Source: Amycolatopsis coloradensis
Lineage (GTDB): Bacteria > Actinomycetota > Actinomycetes > Mycobacteriales > Pseudonocardiaceae
Length of the DNA: 43,460 nt
Assembly (NCBI RefSeq): GCF_037997115.1
Contig: NZ_CP150484.1
Location: 2,785,114 to 2,828,573, forward strand
Direction of reading: 5' to 3'
Below are positions 17,273 to 26,145 of the stretch, piece after piece. The position numbers and the translations under genes were made by a program. Position 1 is the stretch's first letter, and every line of letters begins with the position of its first letter. The notes under the pieces are model-generated. The model was given only the letters and a program-made list of their open reading frames with translations. It was not told the origin of the DNA and did not search any database.

Positions 17273-18583
17273 TGTCCTGTTTCAGGACCTCACGGACAGA
17301 TGTGTTTCAGTACTTGTCGGACAGTTTTGGGTTGGTCAGTGGTTGGTAGCGTATTGCTCTGTTGAGGGTGAGCTGGCGGGCGAGTGTGTCGCCGATCATG
17401 ATGACGACGCGGTCGCCCTGCCAGAACACGGTGGCGCTCTGGCCGGCCCAGTGTCGGCCTAGCACGATGGAGCAGCCGGAGAAGGCGATGACCCCGGTGC
17501 TGGAGACGGGGCGTTGGGTGGTTCCGCTGGGAGCTGTGGAGCCTTCGGGTGGAGTGGCTTTGGGACTGGCGTCGTAGCGTTGCTGCGGGGTCTGGCCGTC
17601 GAGGCTCTGGTGTCTTCGGTTGTTGTAGATTGTGCGGTAGTCGTCGAGCAGCTGTTGCAGGGCGGCAAGATTCTCGGCCGGGGGCCGGGCGGCGAGCCAT
17701 TTCTGCAGAGTCTGATGGACGCGTTCGTTCTTGCCGCAGGTTTGCGGGTGATAGACCGACGAGGCGATCGTGGTGACGCCGTGTTCGGCGAGGTGACGTT
17801 CCAGATCGGCCATCCAGCCGCGGTGTTTGCCGGAGAAAGCCAGCCCGTTGTCGGACAACAGTTTCACCGGCGCCCCGTAGCAGGCGATGGCCAGTTGCAC
17901 TGCGGTCCAGGTGTCAGCACCGTTCTCGCTGACCGCGGCATAGGAGCCGACATCGAGGCGGGAATGGTCATCCAGGATCTGGATGATGCAGACCTTGGTG
18001 CCGTCGGCCAGGTAGTGCTCCGTCCCATCGATCTGCCAGCAGCCGTTCGGGTCCGGGTACTGGAACCGGCGCCGCGTGCGGGGCTTCTTGCGTGGCTCGG
18101 GTTCGATCTGGCCGCGATCACGCAGGATCCGGTAGATCGACGACTGCGAGGGCGGCGGGAGCATCCCGGCGTCCTCCAGACGCCAGCGAATCGAGATCGG
18201 CCCGTTGTCCAGGCCTTCCTCCTCGAGCTCTTTACGGGCCCGCAGCACCGCCTCGGCCACCTCCTCACCCAGCGCGGACGGATGGCTCAGCGGAGCGGTG
18301 CTGCGGCAGGCGAACCCGACGGTCCCCTCGCTCCGGAACCGAGCCACATACCGATAGAAGGTGTCACGGGAAACCCCGTGCTCGCGACAGAACCGCGCCA
18401 CGTTGATCTTCTCGCCCGCAGCCGACCTGACGATCGCGGCGACGAACTCAGGATCCATCGGAAAACCTGCTCTGCCCATCGCCGCATGATCACCACACAA
18501 GCCCTGGTCACCACGCCGACAAGCCGGTCAGTGTCCGTGAGGTCCTGAAACATCAACTGTCCGACATGTCCTGAACTCAGACA
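17273..18583. mobile_element. Complete IS481-like insertion sequence, 1311 bp
   Basis: The element starts TGTCCTG and ends CAGACA (TG...CA ends). Terminal inverted repeats, compared over 27 bp, agree at 20 positions (both contain TTCAGGAC and CGGACAG). Additional copies of TCGGACAGTT and TTTCAGGACCTCACGGACA lie just inside the ends, probably transposase sites. It carries one intact transposase gene on the minus strand and is flanked by an exact 16-bp repeat (17257-17272 and 18584-18599), read as target-site duplication; long duplications occur in the IS481 family. Intact reading frame and perfect duplication suggest recent insertion. Confidence 0.88.
17307..18479 (-). CDS. IS481-family transposase
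   Basis: DDE transposase of about 390 residues. Residues about 8-75 are a helix-turn-helix region (INVARFCREHGVSRDTFYRY), followed by a linker helix and the integrase core. The catalytic residues are visible: first Asp in GCWQIDGTEHYLA, second Asp in VKLLSDNGLAFSG, Glu in TCGKNERVHQTLQKW. The tail contains YNNRRHQSLDGQTPQQRY, common in IS481/IS3-like integrases, followed by about 90 extra residues with a small-barrel look (VIAFSGCSIVLGRHWAGQ). The C-terminal codons overlap a subterminal repeat of the IS. I used the ATG at 18479 (MGRAGFPMDPEF); the ATG at 18458 is equally possible. No frameshift or stop is seen, so it should be active. Confidence 0.92.
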   Translation of the reverse strand: MGRAGFPMDPEFVAAIVRSAAGEKINVARFCREHGVSRDTFYRYVARFRSEGTVGFACRSTAPLSHPSALGEEVAEAVLRARKELEEEGLDNGPISIRWRLEDAGMLPPPSQSSIYRILRDRGQIEPEPRKKPRTRRRFQYPDPNGCWQIDGTEHYLADGTKVCIIQILDDHSRLDVGSYAAVSENGADTWTAVQLAIACYGAPVKLLSDNGLAFSGKHRGWMADLERHLAEHGVTTIASSVYHPQTCGKNERVHQTLQKWLAARPPAENLAALQQLLDDYRTIYNNRRHQSLDGQTPQQRYDASPKATPPEGSTAPSGTTQRPVSSTGVIAFSGCSIVLGRHWAGQSATVFWQGDRVVIMIGDTLARQLTLNRAIRYQPLTNPKLSDKY

Positions 18584-18614
18584 GACGGTTCTAACCGTCC
18601 TTACCACTCACGAG
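18584..18614. repeat. Right target duplication plus right half of the split palindrome
   Basis: 18584-18599 repeats GACGGTTCTAACCGTC; 18600-18614 (cttaccactcacgag) is the exact reverse complement of the left arm at 17242-17256. It ends 5 nt before the ogt stop codon. Confidence 0.75.
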
Positions 18615-18619
18615 GCGGA

Positions 18620-19120
18620 TCAGGCCGCTTCGTGCGTCAGCAGCCACTGCTTCGCCGGGACACCCCACCGGAAGTTCCCCACGCCGCCGCCGGTCCGCAC
18701 CACCCGGTGGCACGGCACGAACAGCGCCGCCGCGTTCTTCGCGCACGCCGACGCGGCCGCCCGCACCGCCGCCGGATTCCCCGCCAGCGCCGCGTACTCC
18801 GCGTAGCTCACCGGCTCGCCCGCAGGCACCTTCCGCAGGATTTCCCAAGCGTGCTCCCGGAAAGCGCCGGATCGCTGCCGCACCTCGACATCGGCGACCG
18901 CGTCCAGGTCGCCGTCGTGGTAGCGGCGGATCGCGGTACTCACCGGGCCGAGGTCCCGTCGCTGCTTCACTTCGCCAGGGGCCAGCGACGGCGAGATCAG
19001 CGGCGTCAGCTCGCCGACGTCGCCGGTCCAGCCCGAGGCGAGCACGGCCCCGTCGCCCGCCACCACGGCGGTGAACGGGCCGATCTTGGTGTCCATTGTG
19101 GACCAGTACGCGATGCTCAT
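18620..19120 (-). CDS. ogt: Methylated-DNA--[protein]-cysteine S-methyltransferase
   Basis: Suicide repair protein that moves alkyl groups from O6-alkylguanine to its own cysteine. The 166-residue protein has the active site PCHRVVRTGG (about residue 138), the preceding helix-turn-helix with the arginine finger region (GNPAAVRAAASACAKN), and YAEYAALAG typical of the DNA-binding lobe. I chose the second of two adjacent ATGs (19118-19120): GGGAG then has a usable distance, and the start overlaps the ada-alkA stop as TGATG. It is co-transcribed with ada-alkA, giving an alkylation-repair operon. Its downstream palindrome was split by the IS. Confidence 0.93.
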   Translation of the reverse strand: MSIAYWSTMDTKIGPFTAVVAGDGAVLASGWTGDVGELTPLISPSLAPGEVKQRRDLGPVSTAIRRYHDGDLDAVADVEVRQRSGAFREHAWEILRKVPAGEPVSYAEYAALAGNPAAVRAAASACAKNAAALFVPCHRVVRTGGGVGNFRWGVPAKQWLLTHEAA

Positions 19121-20577
19121 CATTCTCCCTTTTCGGCGCGCCACAAGTACATGCCGGCGTACGAGGACCAGGGCTGCCAGGCCCGTCCGCGTTCGGCCAG
19201 CGTCGTTTCGTCGTCGGTGATGCCCAGCGCCGCCGCTCCACGGCGCAGCACCGGGTCACCGGTCAGCAGGACGTCCGGCGCGCCCAGCACGCGCATCAGG
19301 ACGTAGTCCGCGGTCCCCGGCCCGATTCCCGGGACGTCCAGCAGTTCCGCCCGCAGCTCCCCGGGATCGCGGCCGACGTGGACCGCCACCCCGTCCGCGA
19401 GCGCGCGGGCCACCGCGGCCACTCGTTCCGGGCCGTGTTCGGCGACCTGGGCCGCCGTCGGGAACAGCGTGGTCAGCCCTTCCAGCGACTCGTCGCAGCT
19501 GGGCAGGCGTTCACCGAGAGCGTCGGCGAGCGACGCCGCCTCAGCGGGGGACAGCATCGCGCGCAGCACGAACTCGTCGCCGTCGACGGTGCCGGGTACC
19601 CGGATGCCGGGGATCGCCTCGACCAGCGGCGCGAGGGCGGGGTCGGCCCCGAGGACCCGCGCGACCGCCTCGGGATCGGCGTCGAGGTCGAGCAGCCGCC
19701 GCACCCTGGCCACCGCGCTGCTCAGGTCGCGCAGGTCGGAGAGCCGCAGGTCGCAGCGAACGTGGTCGTCCTTCGCCGTCAGCCATACGACGCCGGGGCC
19801 GTGCGCGAGCCGCAGCGTGCGCCCGTAGCCGGTCACTCCGGAATCGTCGCGCGTCACGTGCTCGACGCCGGGGACGGCCTGCCCGGCCAGGAACTCCAGC
19901 ACGCCGGCCGCGTCGAACGGCTTGCGGAACGGCAGCCGCAGGCTCAACCGGGTCCCAGTCGGCAACTCCTCGGCCTTGCGACGGCGCAGGCTCGCGGCGC
20001 GAAGCTGCGAAGGCGTCGTCGCGAAGACCTCCCGGATCGTCTCGTTGAACTGGCGGACGCTGGAGAAGCCCGCGGCGAACGCGACGTCGGTCAGCGGGAG
20101 CCCGGACATCTCGATCAGCAGCCGCGCCGAGTGCGCCCGGTGGGCCCTGGCCAGCGCCAGCGGTCCGGCGCCGAGTTCCGCGGTGAGGACGCGGCCGAGC
20201 TGCCGTTCGGAATAGCCGAGCCGCCGCGCGAGCCCCGGGACGCCGTCGCGTTCGACGGTCCCGTCCGAGATGAGCCGCATCGCCCGCGCGGCGAGATCGG
20301 CCCGGATATCCCAATCGGGTGAGCCGGGGACGGCGTCGGGCAGGCAGCGGCGGCAGGCGCGGAAGCCGTTCGCCTGCGCGGCCGCCGACGTCGGGTAGAA
20401 GCGGACGTTCTGCTGTTTCGGCGTCGACGCGGGGCAGGACGGGCGGCAGTAGATCCCGGTGGTGGAGACGGCCATGATGAACTGGCCGTCGAACCGGGAA
20501 TCACGGGCGGCGACGGCGCGGTAACACCGTTCGGCGTCGCGCCAGACGGCCCGTTCGGCCAGGGTCTGCTCGGTCAT
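19120..20577 (-). CDS. Ada-AlkA fusion: methyl-phosphotriester sensor, AraC HTH and 3-methyladenine DNA glycosylase
   Basis: 485-residue fusion protein. Residues about 10-85 are the Ada zinc domain with C44, C48, C75 and C78 (IYCRPSC and ACRRC); C44 matches the methyl-accepting cysteine. Residues about 88-185 are an AraC-type DNA-binding domain (LARRLGYSERQLGRVL and VAFAAGFSSVRQFNETI). From about 200 onward is AlkA: N-terminal domain, then the helix-hairpin-helix LLDVPGIGPGTADYVLMRVLG cited in part as DVPGIGPGTA, and the catalytic Asp in LLTGDPVLRRG. It should sense methylation damage, activate the operon, and excise alkylated bases. The start MTEQTLAER is at 20575-20577. The fused arrangement with a downstream ogt is common in actinobacteria. 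Confidence 0.93.
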   Translation of the reverse strand: MTEQTLAERAVWRDAERCYRAVAARDSRFDGQFIMAVSTTGIYCRPSCPASTPKQQNVRFYPTSAAAQANGFRACRRCLPDAVPGSPDWDIRADLAARAMRLISDGTVERDGVPGLARRLGYSERQLGRVLTAELGAGPLALARAHRAHSARLLIEMSGLPLTDVAFAAGFSSVRQFNETIREVFATTPSQLRAASLRRRKAEELPTGTRLSLRLPFRKPFDAAGVLEFLAGQAVPGVEHVTRDDSGVTGYGRTLRLAHGPGVVWLTAKDDHVRCDLRLSDLRDLSSAVARVRRLLDLDADPEAVARVLGADPALAPLVEAIPGIRVPGTVDGDEFVLRAMLSPAEAASLADALGERLPSCDESLEGLTTLFPTAAQVAEHGPERVAAVARALADGVAVHVGRDPGELRAELLDVPGIGPGTADYVLMRVLGAPDVLLTGDPVLRRGAAALGITDDETTLAERGRAWQPWSSYAGMYLWRAEKGE

Positions 20578-20668
20578 GACATCGATCGTGCCACCAGGTC
20601 GGGGGCGTGGCTGGCGGAAATCCGACACGGCGATCAAGGCCTCGGCGGATGGGGCGGCGGGCGGCACG

Positions 20669-20674
20669 TAGACT
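20669..20674 (+). promoter_or_regulatory. -10 box of ychF (leaderless)
   Basis: TAGACT ends 8 nt before the GTG at 20683; no Shine-Dalgarno sequence lies between. Confidence 0.5.
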
Positions 20675-20682
20675 TCTGGCCC

Positions 20683-21765
<1,083 letters not shown>

Positions 21766-22026
21766 CGACGAATCGGGCGCAACTCGCGGCCCGCGGTTCG
21801 CTGCCTAGGATGACTGTTCGGTGTTCGGTAGTGACCGAACACCGGACAGTGTGGCTCGGCCGAACCTGCGGACCGGTGTCGCGAGGTCGGCTCGAATCCG
21901 CTCAAACGCAACTACTCGCTCCTTCATACTCGGCAGTGGTTCGATCGTTTTGAAGCTCAATCGCTGAGAAAGATCAGGGCCGTCCCTGCCGCCGATGAGC
22001 CCGCAGGGTTCCGCTTCACCGTCTGA
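21766..22026. other. Gene-free region after ychF with hairpin and decayed open frame
   Basis: Holds the hairpin at 21813-21850. A reading frame without any start codon stays open from about 21834 to a TGA at 22024-22026 and ends with codons for PAGFRFTV. Its last codons (GTTCCGCTTCACCGTCT) match the last codons of ychF (GTTCCGCTTCAACGTCT) at 16 of 17 bases. It may be a gene remnant or coincidence. Confidence 0.35.
21813..21850. terminator. 17-bp hairpin downstream of ychF
   Basis: Arms 21813-21829 and 21834-21850 match at 16 of 17 positions around the loop AGTG (core GGTGTTCGGT/ACCGAACACC). It starts 48 nt after the ychF stop and has no T-tract, as is usual for actinobacterial terminators. 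Confidence 0.5.
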
Positions 22027-22395
22027 TCACACGCCGTAGTGGTCCTGGAACATCGTCGCGGGTGCCTTGCCATGCCGCTCCGTGTAGGCCGCCACGATTT
22101 CCTCCGTCACGTCCTCACCGGTCTGAAGACGGACGAGGTACGGAACCGCCCAGTGCAGCTCGGCGGCGTCGAAATCCTTCTCCCAGAGCGGACTGAGCCC
22201 GGTCCGCGACTCGTCGAGCACCGCGGAGAGCGCGACTTGCCCACCCGCGTTCACGGGATGCGGTCCCATCGAGATCGAAACGCGTGAAGCGGCGCCGGCC
22301 GGGTGCACGGCCACCTCCATGGGGTGTGGGTGACGCCCGGGTGCCGTGCGTGCGATCACGAGGAACCGCAGGGGCCCGCGTTTCGTCTTCTTCAT
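22027..22395 (-). CDS. Hypothetical protein, 122 residues
   Basis: Not recognised. Starts MKKTKRGPLRFLVIA, has a strand-rich N-terminal half (MEVAVHPAGAASRVSISMG) and a C-terminal half with acidic helices (WEKDFDAAELHWAVPYLVRLQTGEDVTEEIVAAY), ending MFQDHYGV. No signal peptide or membrane segment. It is divergent from the four-gene unit beginning at 22438, 42 bp away. A GTG at 22417-22419 is an alternative start. It may belong to the same accessory island, but no motif gives a function. Confidence 0.6.
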   Translation of the reverse strand: MKKTKRGPLRFLVIARTAPGRHPHPMEVAVHPAGAASRVSISMGPHPVNAGGQVALSAVLDESRTGLSPLWEKDFDAAELHWAVPYLVRLQTGEDVTEEIVAAYTERHGKAPATMFQDHYGV

Positions 22396-22437
22396 GCGGC
22401 CATTCGAGCACGCCGCCACGGACCGAGGATGAACCGC

Positions 22438-22866
22438 ATGACGAGCCCCGCCCTCTCACCGCTCGCCCATGCACTGGCGCGCACGGACTTCGCGCAGAAC
22501 TGGTACCGCTGGTGCGACGCCAAGCGCGACTGGGCGGCCGAGGCGACGGGTACCTACAGGGAAGACTCCCTGCTCACCGAGAGCGGCGCGTTCGCCGCTC
22601 TCGCCGTCGTGGCCAGCCTGGCGGTACAGCTCGGGCGGGGAGTCAACTCCCAGGAGTGCCGCCTGGCGGTGCTCGCGGACGGCGAGCGGCAGGGTGAGCC
22701 CGAGATGCTGCACGCGCTGGCGCTGGCCATCCGCCGCTCCCGGGGCGAGCCCGATCCGGATCCTCCCTACCCGCGGCCGATCATCGGCAGCCACGGTCAG
22801 CTGGAGGTCGTGTCCCACGGCATCGTCGACGTCCTGGGCCAGGTCGCCCGCGGCTGGGCGTCATGA
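22438..22866 (+). CDS. Hypothetical protein, first gene of accessory unit
   Basis: 142 residues, not recognised. The N-terminal part (FAQNWYRWCDAKRDWAAEA) is Trp-rich and helical; the middle is a hydrophobic helix (AFAALAVVASLAVQLG) that could be amphipathic rather than membrane-spanning. The ATG at 22438 is preferred over one at 22429 because GAGGA lies 8 nt ahead. Its TGA overlaps the next start as ATGA, so it is co-translated with the following genes. Confidence 0.6.
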   Translation: MTSPALSPLAHALARTDFAQNWYRWCDAKRDWAAEATGTYREDSLLTESGAFAALAVVASLAVQLGRGVNSQECRLAVLADGERQGEPEMLHALALAIRRSRGEPDPDPPYPRPIIGSHGQLEVVSHGIVDVLGQVARGWAS

Positions 22867-23624
22867 CCGAAGTCCTCTTCTCCCGCGAGAACGGCTGGAT
22901 CCCCCGCGTGATTCGCGAGGGTGGTGAGCTCAGGCTCGAACTCGGCGCCGGAGCCGACGCCAACCACGACCCCCGCAGGTTCGCCTTCCCCGTTTCGGAG
23001 GCCCACCTCGAGGTGATCCGCGACGACCTGACCCGGCACCTGCTGCTGTGGAGCGCGATCCTGCCGCTGTGCGAGGCGGCCGGGATCCGGGGCCCGCTCG
23101 ACGAACGCGCGGCGGTCGCGTTGCTGGACCCGATCCTCTTCGGCGCGCCCGCCGACGTCGAGTCGTTGTTCCGGGACATGCGCTGGGACAAACGCCGGCT
23201 CGTCGCTCAGGGCGCGGACGTCGAGCTGCTCGAACGAGAGCAGCTCTTCGACGCGTTGCGCTCGGCGAGCGTGTTGTCCGATTGGTCGCTCGTCCAGCAC
23301 TACGACGCGAACCGCGAGCGCGCCCGGCGCGGCGTCCGGCTCGCCCCGCTCGACGAGGCGCTCCTCAGGTACACAGGCCGCTACCTGCATGGCGGGAAGG
23401 TCCCGGCCCGGCATCCCGATGCCGTCGATCCCGCCCTGCTGCCCGAGGTCCTGCGGGTGATCGCCACGGCGGAAGAGGCCCGGCTCCCCTTCGTCCGGCG
23501 AAAGCGTGCGTGGCGGCGAATCGAGGAGGCTGTCGAGCACGCGGTTCGCCGCGCCTACCCCGACCTCGTCGACGACGCGGTGCGCACGGTGAGTTTTCTG
23601 ATGTGTTCGGAAGGACGACGATGA
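22863..23624 (+). CDS. DUF6357-like hypothetical protein
   Basis: 253 residues, soluble and helix-rich. I associate the beginning (FSRENGWIPRVIREGGELRLELGAG and FPVSEAHLEVIRDDLTRHLLLWSAILPLC, quoted in parts) with an actinobacterial uncharacterised family (DUF6357), from memory and with limited certainty. The C-terminal half is basic with RRKRAWRRIEEAVEHAVRRAYPDL. It overlaps both neighbours by 4 nt (ATGA). No catalytic motif is obvious; function unknown. Confidence 0.6.
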   Translation: MTEVLFSRENGWIPRVIREGGELRLELGAGADANHDPRRFAFPVSEAHLEVIRDDLTRHLLLWSAILPLCEAAGIRGPLDERAAVALLDPILFGAPADVESLFRDMRWDKRRLVAQGADVELLEREQLFDALRSASVLSDWSLVQHYDANRERARRGVRLAPLDEALLRYTGRYLHGGKVPARHPDAVDPALLPEVLRVIATAEEARLPFVRRKRAWRRIEEAVEHAVRRAYPDLVDDAVRTVSFLMCSEGRR

Positions 23625-24811
23625 GGCCACTGACCTTCAGTGACGACAAGGAAAACGAGCAGAAGTGGGTTCCGGGCGGTGCGCGATCCGCCTCCGACGC
23701 GTTCCGGGAGTTCGTCGACCGGCACCGTGCCGACGACAACGCGACGTTCTGCATCGAGGACGAAGAGAACGAAGAAGCGCTGCTGCTCATGTTCGACGTC
23801 GGCACCATCTGCCGGATCAAGGGAGCGGAGAACTCGCGGGTCGAGTACCGCCTCGTCACCAACGGCGGCGATTACCGGAGCCAGGTGGCCAACTTCGTCC
23901 GCGGCGGTACGGCCGCGCTCGACCGCAGCGGCCCGTGGTGGCCGGACGTCGCCGCCCTCAACCGGGCGAGGCTCCGCTTCGAGTTCGACGGGTCCGTGTT
24001 GCGACGGACCCATCCGCGCGTGCTGCGCCGTCGGCTGGAGATTCTGACCGTCATCGACGGACACGAGCCGGCGACGGTCGACGGCGTCACGCACTTCGGC
24101 TTCGGCAACGGCGGGGGCGACACGGCCAACGCGTGGTTCACCGCCGGCGGACGCGGCCTGGTGGTGACGTTCGACCACACCAGCGCGCTCAACTTCTCCG
24201 AAGACCCGCAGGCGCAGGCGGCCCTGTACGACGGTGTCCCGGCGGACCTCCTCGCCATGGTGAAGAACGTGCCGGAGTCGGACACGACGCTCAACGTCTC
24301 GCATCCGGACGGTGGCACCGTGGTGGCCGCCAGCGGCGTCTTCACCTTCTCGGGACCCTGCGCCATGGCGGACGGACTGGTGTCCCGGTTGCAGGAGACG
24401 CAGCTGGACGTCCGGGACACCGGGGTCGGCTGGCTGCTGGAGGGCCTCCTCTCGCTGGAGGACTTCACCCCCGCCGCGGTTTCGGAGGAAGTGGCGTGGT
24501 GGAGCGCGGAGGAAATCGAGAAGGGGTTCGCCGCCGGTGGTCATGAGGAGGCCGCGCCGTTCGACCGGGAGACGGTGGATCGTTTCTGCGAGATCTGGGC
24601 CGACTCCGGGTACAACGATCGCTGGGATGTGCACTACGTCCTCTTCGACGGCAACACGGTCGAGGACGCGGGCGAGGCTCGGGACGAGCTCCTGACGCTG
24701 GTCCGGGGGCTCGGGCTCGAGCGCGTGGACGCCCCGCCGGGAGCCGCCGACGGTGAGGTGTGGGTCCGCACGGATCCGCGCATCGACGCCGAACTCGAGC
24801 GCTGGTCGTGA
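23621..24811 (+). CDS. Hypothetical two-part protein, 396 residues
   Basis: Not recognised as a whole. Residues about 1-120 (NATFCIEDEENEEALLLMFDV...YRLVTNGGDY) have a mixed alpha/beta look; about 140-290 form a repetitive beta-rich region with Gly-rich turns (HFGFGNGGGDTANAWFTAGG). The last about 80 residues (WDVHYVLFDGNTVEDAGEARDELLTLV...GEVWVRTD) faintly resemble RraB-type ferredoxin-like domains, a weak impression. The ATG at 23621 follows GGAAGGA and overlaps the previous TGA. The protein overlaps the next gene start as GTGA. Acidic overall, without signal peptide. Confidence 0.6.
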   Translation: MRPLTFSDDKENEQKWVPGGARSASDAFREFVDRHRADDNATFCIEDEENEEALLLMFDVGTICRIKGAENSRVEYRLVTNGGDYRSQVANFVRGGTAALDRSGPWWPDVAALNRARLRFEFDGSVLRRTHPRVLRRRLEILTVIDGHEPATVDGVTHFGFGNGGGDTANAWFTAGGRGLVVTFDHTSALNFSEDPQAQAALYDGVPADLLAMVKNVPESDTTLNVSHPDGGTVVAASGVFTFSGPCAMADGLVSRLQETQLDVRDTGVGWLLEGLLSLEDFTPAAVSEEVAWWSAEEIEKGFAAGGHEEAAPFDRETVDRFCEIWADSGYNDRWDVHYVLFDGNTVEDAGEARDELLTLVRGLGLERVDAPPGAADGEVWVRTDPRIDAELERWS

Positions 24812-25024
24812 CCGCCGAACTCATCACGTCGTTGGTCGACGCCGTGGGACCGGTGGACGGCTGGGAATCGCTGGCGATGATCCTGGAGTTCGGTGACGGG
24901 TTTCGCAGTGCGCACGGGTACGCGTACTCACCCGAAGGTGTCACACCCGTGGCCTGCAAGTGGTCCAGCATCGAGGCAGAACTTCCGGGAAATGCGCGAA
25001 CAGCTGCGCCCGAAGTTCGACTGA
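24808..25024 (+). pseudogene. Broken immunity-like gene (YezG/DUF600-type), internal deletion and frameshift
   Basis: A GTG at 24808 (GTGA overlap) begins TAELITSLVDAVGPVDGWESLAMILEF, followed by GYAYSPEGVTPVACKWSSIEA to about 24980: the start of a small immunity-like protein of the kind paired with polymorphic toxins. After that point the coding signal moves to another frame that reads QNFREMREQLRPKFD and stops at TGA 25022-25024, a natural C-terminal end placed 14 nt before the next gene. The middle of the expected domain is missing. The original frame runs on to 25086 with Arg-rich nonsense overlapping the next gene. I conclude deletion plus frameshift; family assignment is tentative. Confidence 0.5.
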
Positions 25025-25037
25025 GGGGACGAGCACG

Positions 25038-26099
25038 ATGGCACGAAAGCGGAAGACCCTGCCCAAGGACTTCCAGGAGATGCTGACCTCGGCGTCGGTG
25101 GACGACCTCAAAGCCGTCTTCGGCAAATGCGAGATCGACGCGCGCGGCGGCTATGCCAAAGGGACCGCCCTCGGTTTCCCGGAGTGCCCGGACGAGCTCA
25201 TCGTCTGGCTGACCGGGCAGGGGCTCGCCGTCGACACCCCGGACAGCTACGGCAGGACCCCGCTTCACGCGCGGGCTTCCCGCGGTGTCCCGAAGCAGAT
25301 TCCTTTGCTGCTCTCGCTCGGCGCGGACATCGATGCGGCCGACACCGCCGGGAAAACGCCGCTTCAGGCGGCGGTGGAGAGGCTGAGGACCGAGTCCGCG
25401 CGAGTGCTGATCGAGTACGGGGCATCGACCGGGATTCTCGACAGGCGCGGTGACCCGTTGCTGATGCGATGCCTGATCAGTACGGAAAACGCCTATCTCC
25501 GCGAGTCTGCCGAGATCGCGAAAATGCTGCTTGACCGGGGAGCGAGCATCACGCCCGAGATGCGCCGGAAGGTCGAGCGGATCGGTAGTGGTTTCGAGTT
25601 CCACCGCGAGACCTTCAACCGCGACATCCTCGGAGAGACCGACGCCGCGCTCAGTGAGCTGTACCGGATCTTCGGGGTCGAGCCGGTCGCCCGGCGGTCG
25701 AAGCACGACGGGGTGTCGCCGATCGCCGTGCCCGACGGAACCTGGCAGGAGCGGCACAAAGCGCTTTGGGAGCTTCTCGTGCCGTCGAAGGGTGCGGGCG
25801 CGACAGTGCAGTGCGAGGTCGTCCGCGTCACCGGCCGGATCTCCGGCGAGATGTTCCGGAACGGCGGGGCGAACTGGGATCGCGATTATCGTGCGATGGC
25901 CGACGCGTTCCCGGGTTTCCTGACGCTGGGCGAGCCTCTGGGCGACGAGGAACTCCGTGAGGCCAAGGAGATCGCCAAGCAGGTCAGGTCGGGCCGCGGC
26001 GCGGACGGCCACCTCGATCGCTTGAGCGAACTCGCCGTCGCCTGGGTCGCGAAGAACCCGGCCCCGATCGCCTTGGGAACGGTGGACTACACACGCTGA
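25038..26099 (+). CDS. Ankyrin-repeat protein
   Basis: 353 residues. About residues 35-180 hold ankyrin-type repeats, with the best consensus in DSYGRTPLHARASRG, LLLSLGADIDAADTAGKTPLQAAVE and ARVLIEYGAS (quoted in parts), plus a weaker one ending AKMLLDRGASITPEM. The remaining about 170 residues are a non-repeat alpha/beta region (TWQERHKALWELLVPSKGAGATVQCEVVRVTG) that often accompanies ankyrin repeats in actinobacterial immunity-like proteins. The ATG at 25038 is preceded by GAGGGGAC. It closes the accessory unit and is followed by a strong hairpin. Such proteins act through protein-protein binding; the partner is unknown. Confidence 0.8.
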   Translation: MARKRKTLPKDFQEMLTSASVDDLKAVFGKCEIDARGGYAKGTALGFPECPDELIVWLTGQGLAVDTPDSYGRTPLHARASRGVPKQIPLLLSLGADIDAADTAGKTPLQAAVERLRTESARVLIEYGASTGILDRRGDPLLMRCLISTENAYLRESAEIAKMLLDRGASITPEMRRKVERIGSGFEFHRETFNRDILGETDAALSELYRIFGVEPVARRSKHDGVSPIAVPDGTWQERHKALWELLVPSKGAGATVQCEVVRVTGRISGEMFRNGGANWDRDYRAMADAFPGFLTLGEPLGDEELREAKEIAKQVRSGRGADGHLDRLSELAVAWVAKNPAPIALGTVDYTR

Positions 26100-26104
26100 G
26101 GATC

Positions 26105-26140
26105 GCCGGGTGTCCTCGATGAGCATCGAGGACACCCGGC
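26105..26140. terminator. Perfect 16-bp hairpin terminator
   Basis: GCCGGGTGTCCTCGAT (26105-26120) pairs exactly with 26125-26140 around the loop GAGC. It lies 5 nt after the ankyrin gene stop and 5 nt before the convergent peptidase stop, so it should serve both strands. Confidence 0.75.
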
Positions 26141-26145
26141 CCGGC

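Noticed and set aside
17307..18479. Transposase as a degenerate pseudogene
   Set aside because: All three catalytic residues, both ends and an exact target duplication are present with no internal stop.
21880..21920. tRNA-like T-arm (GGCTCGAATCCG)
   Set aside because: Stem bases do not pair well and no acceptor, D or anticodon arms can be placed around it.
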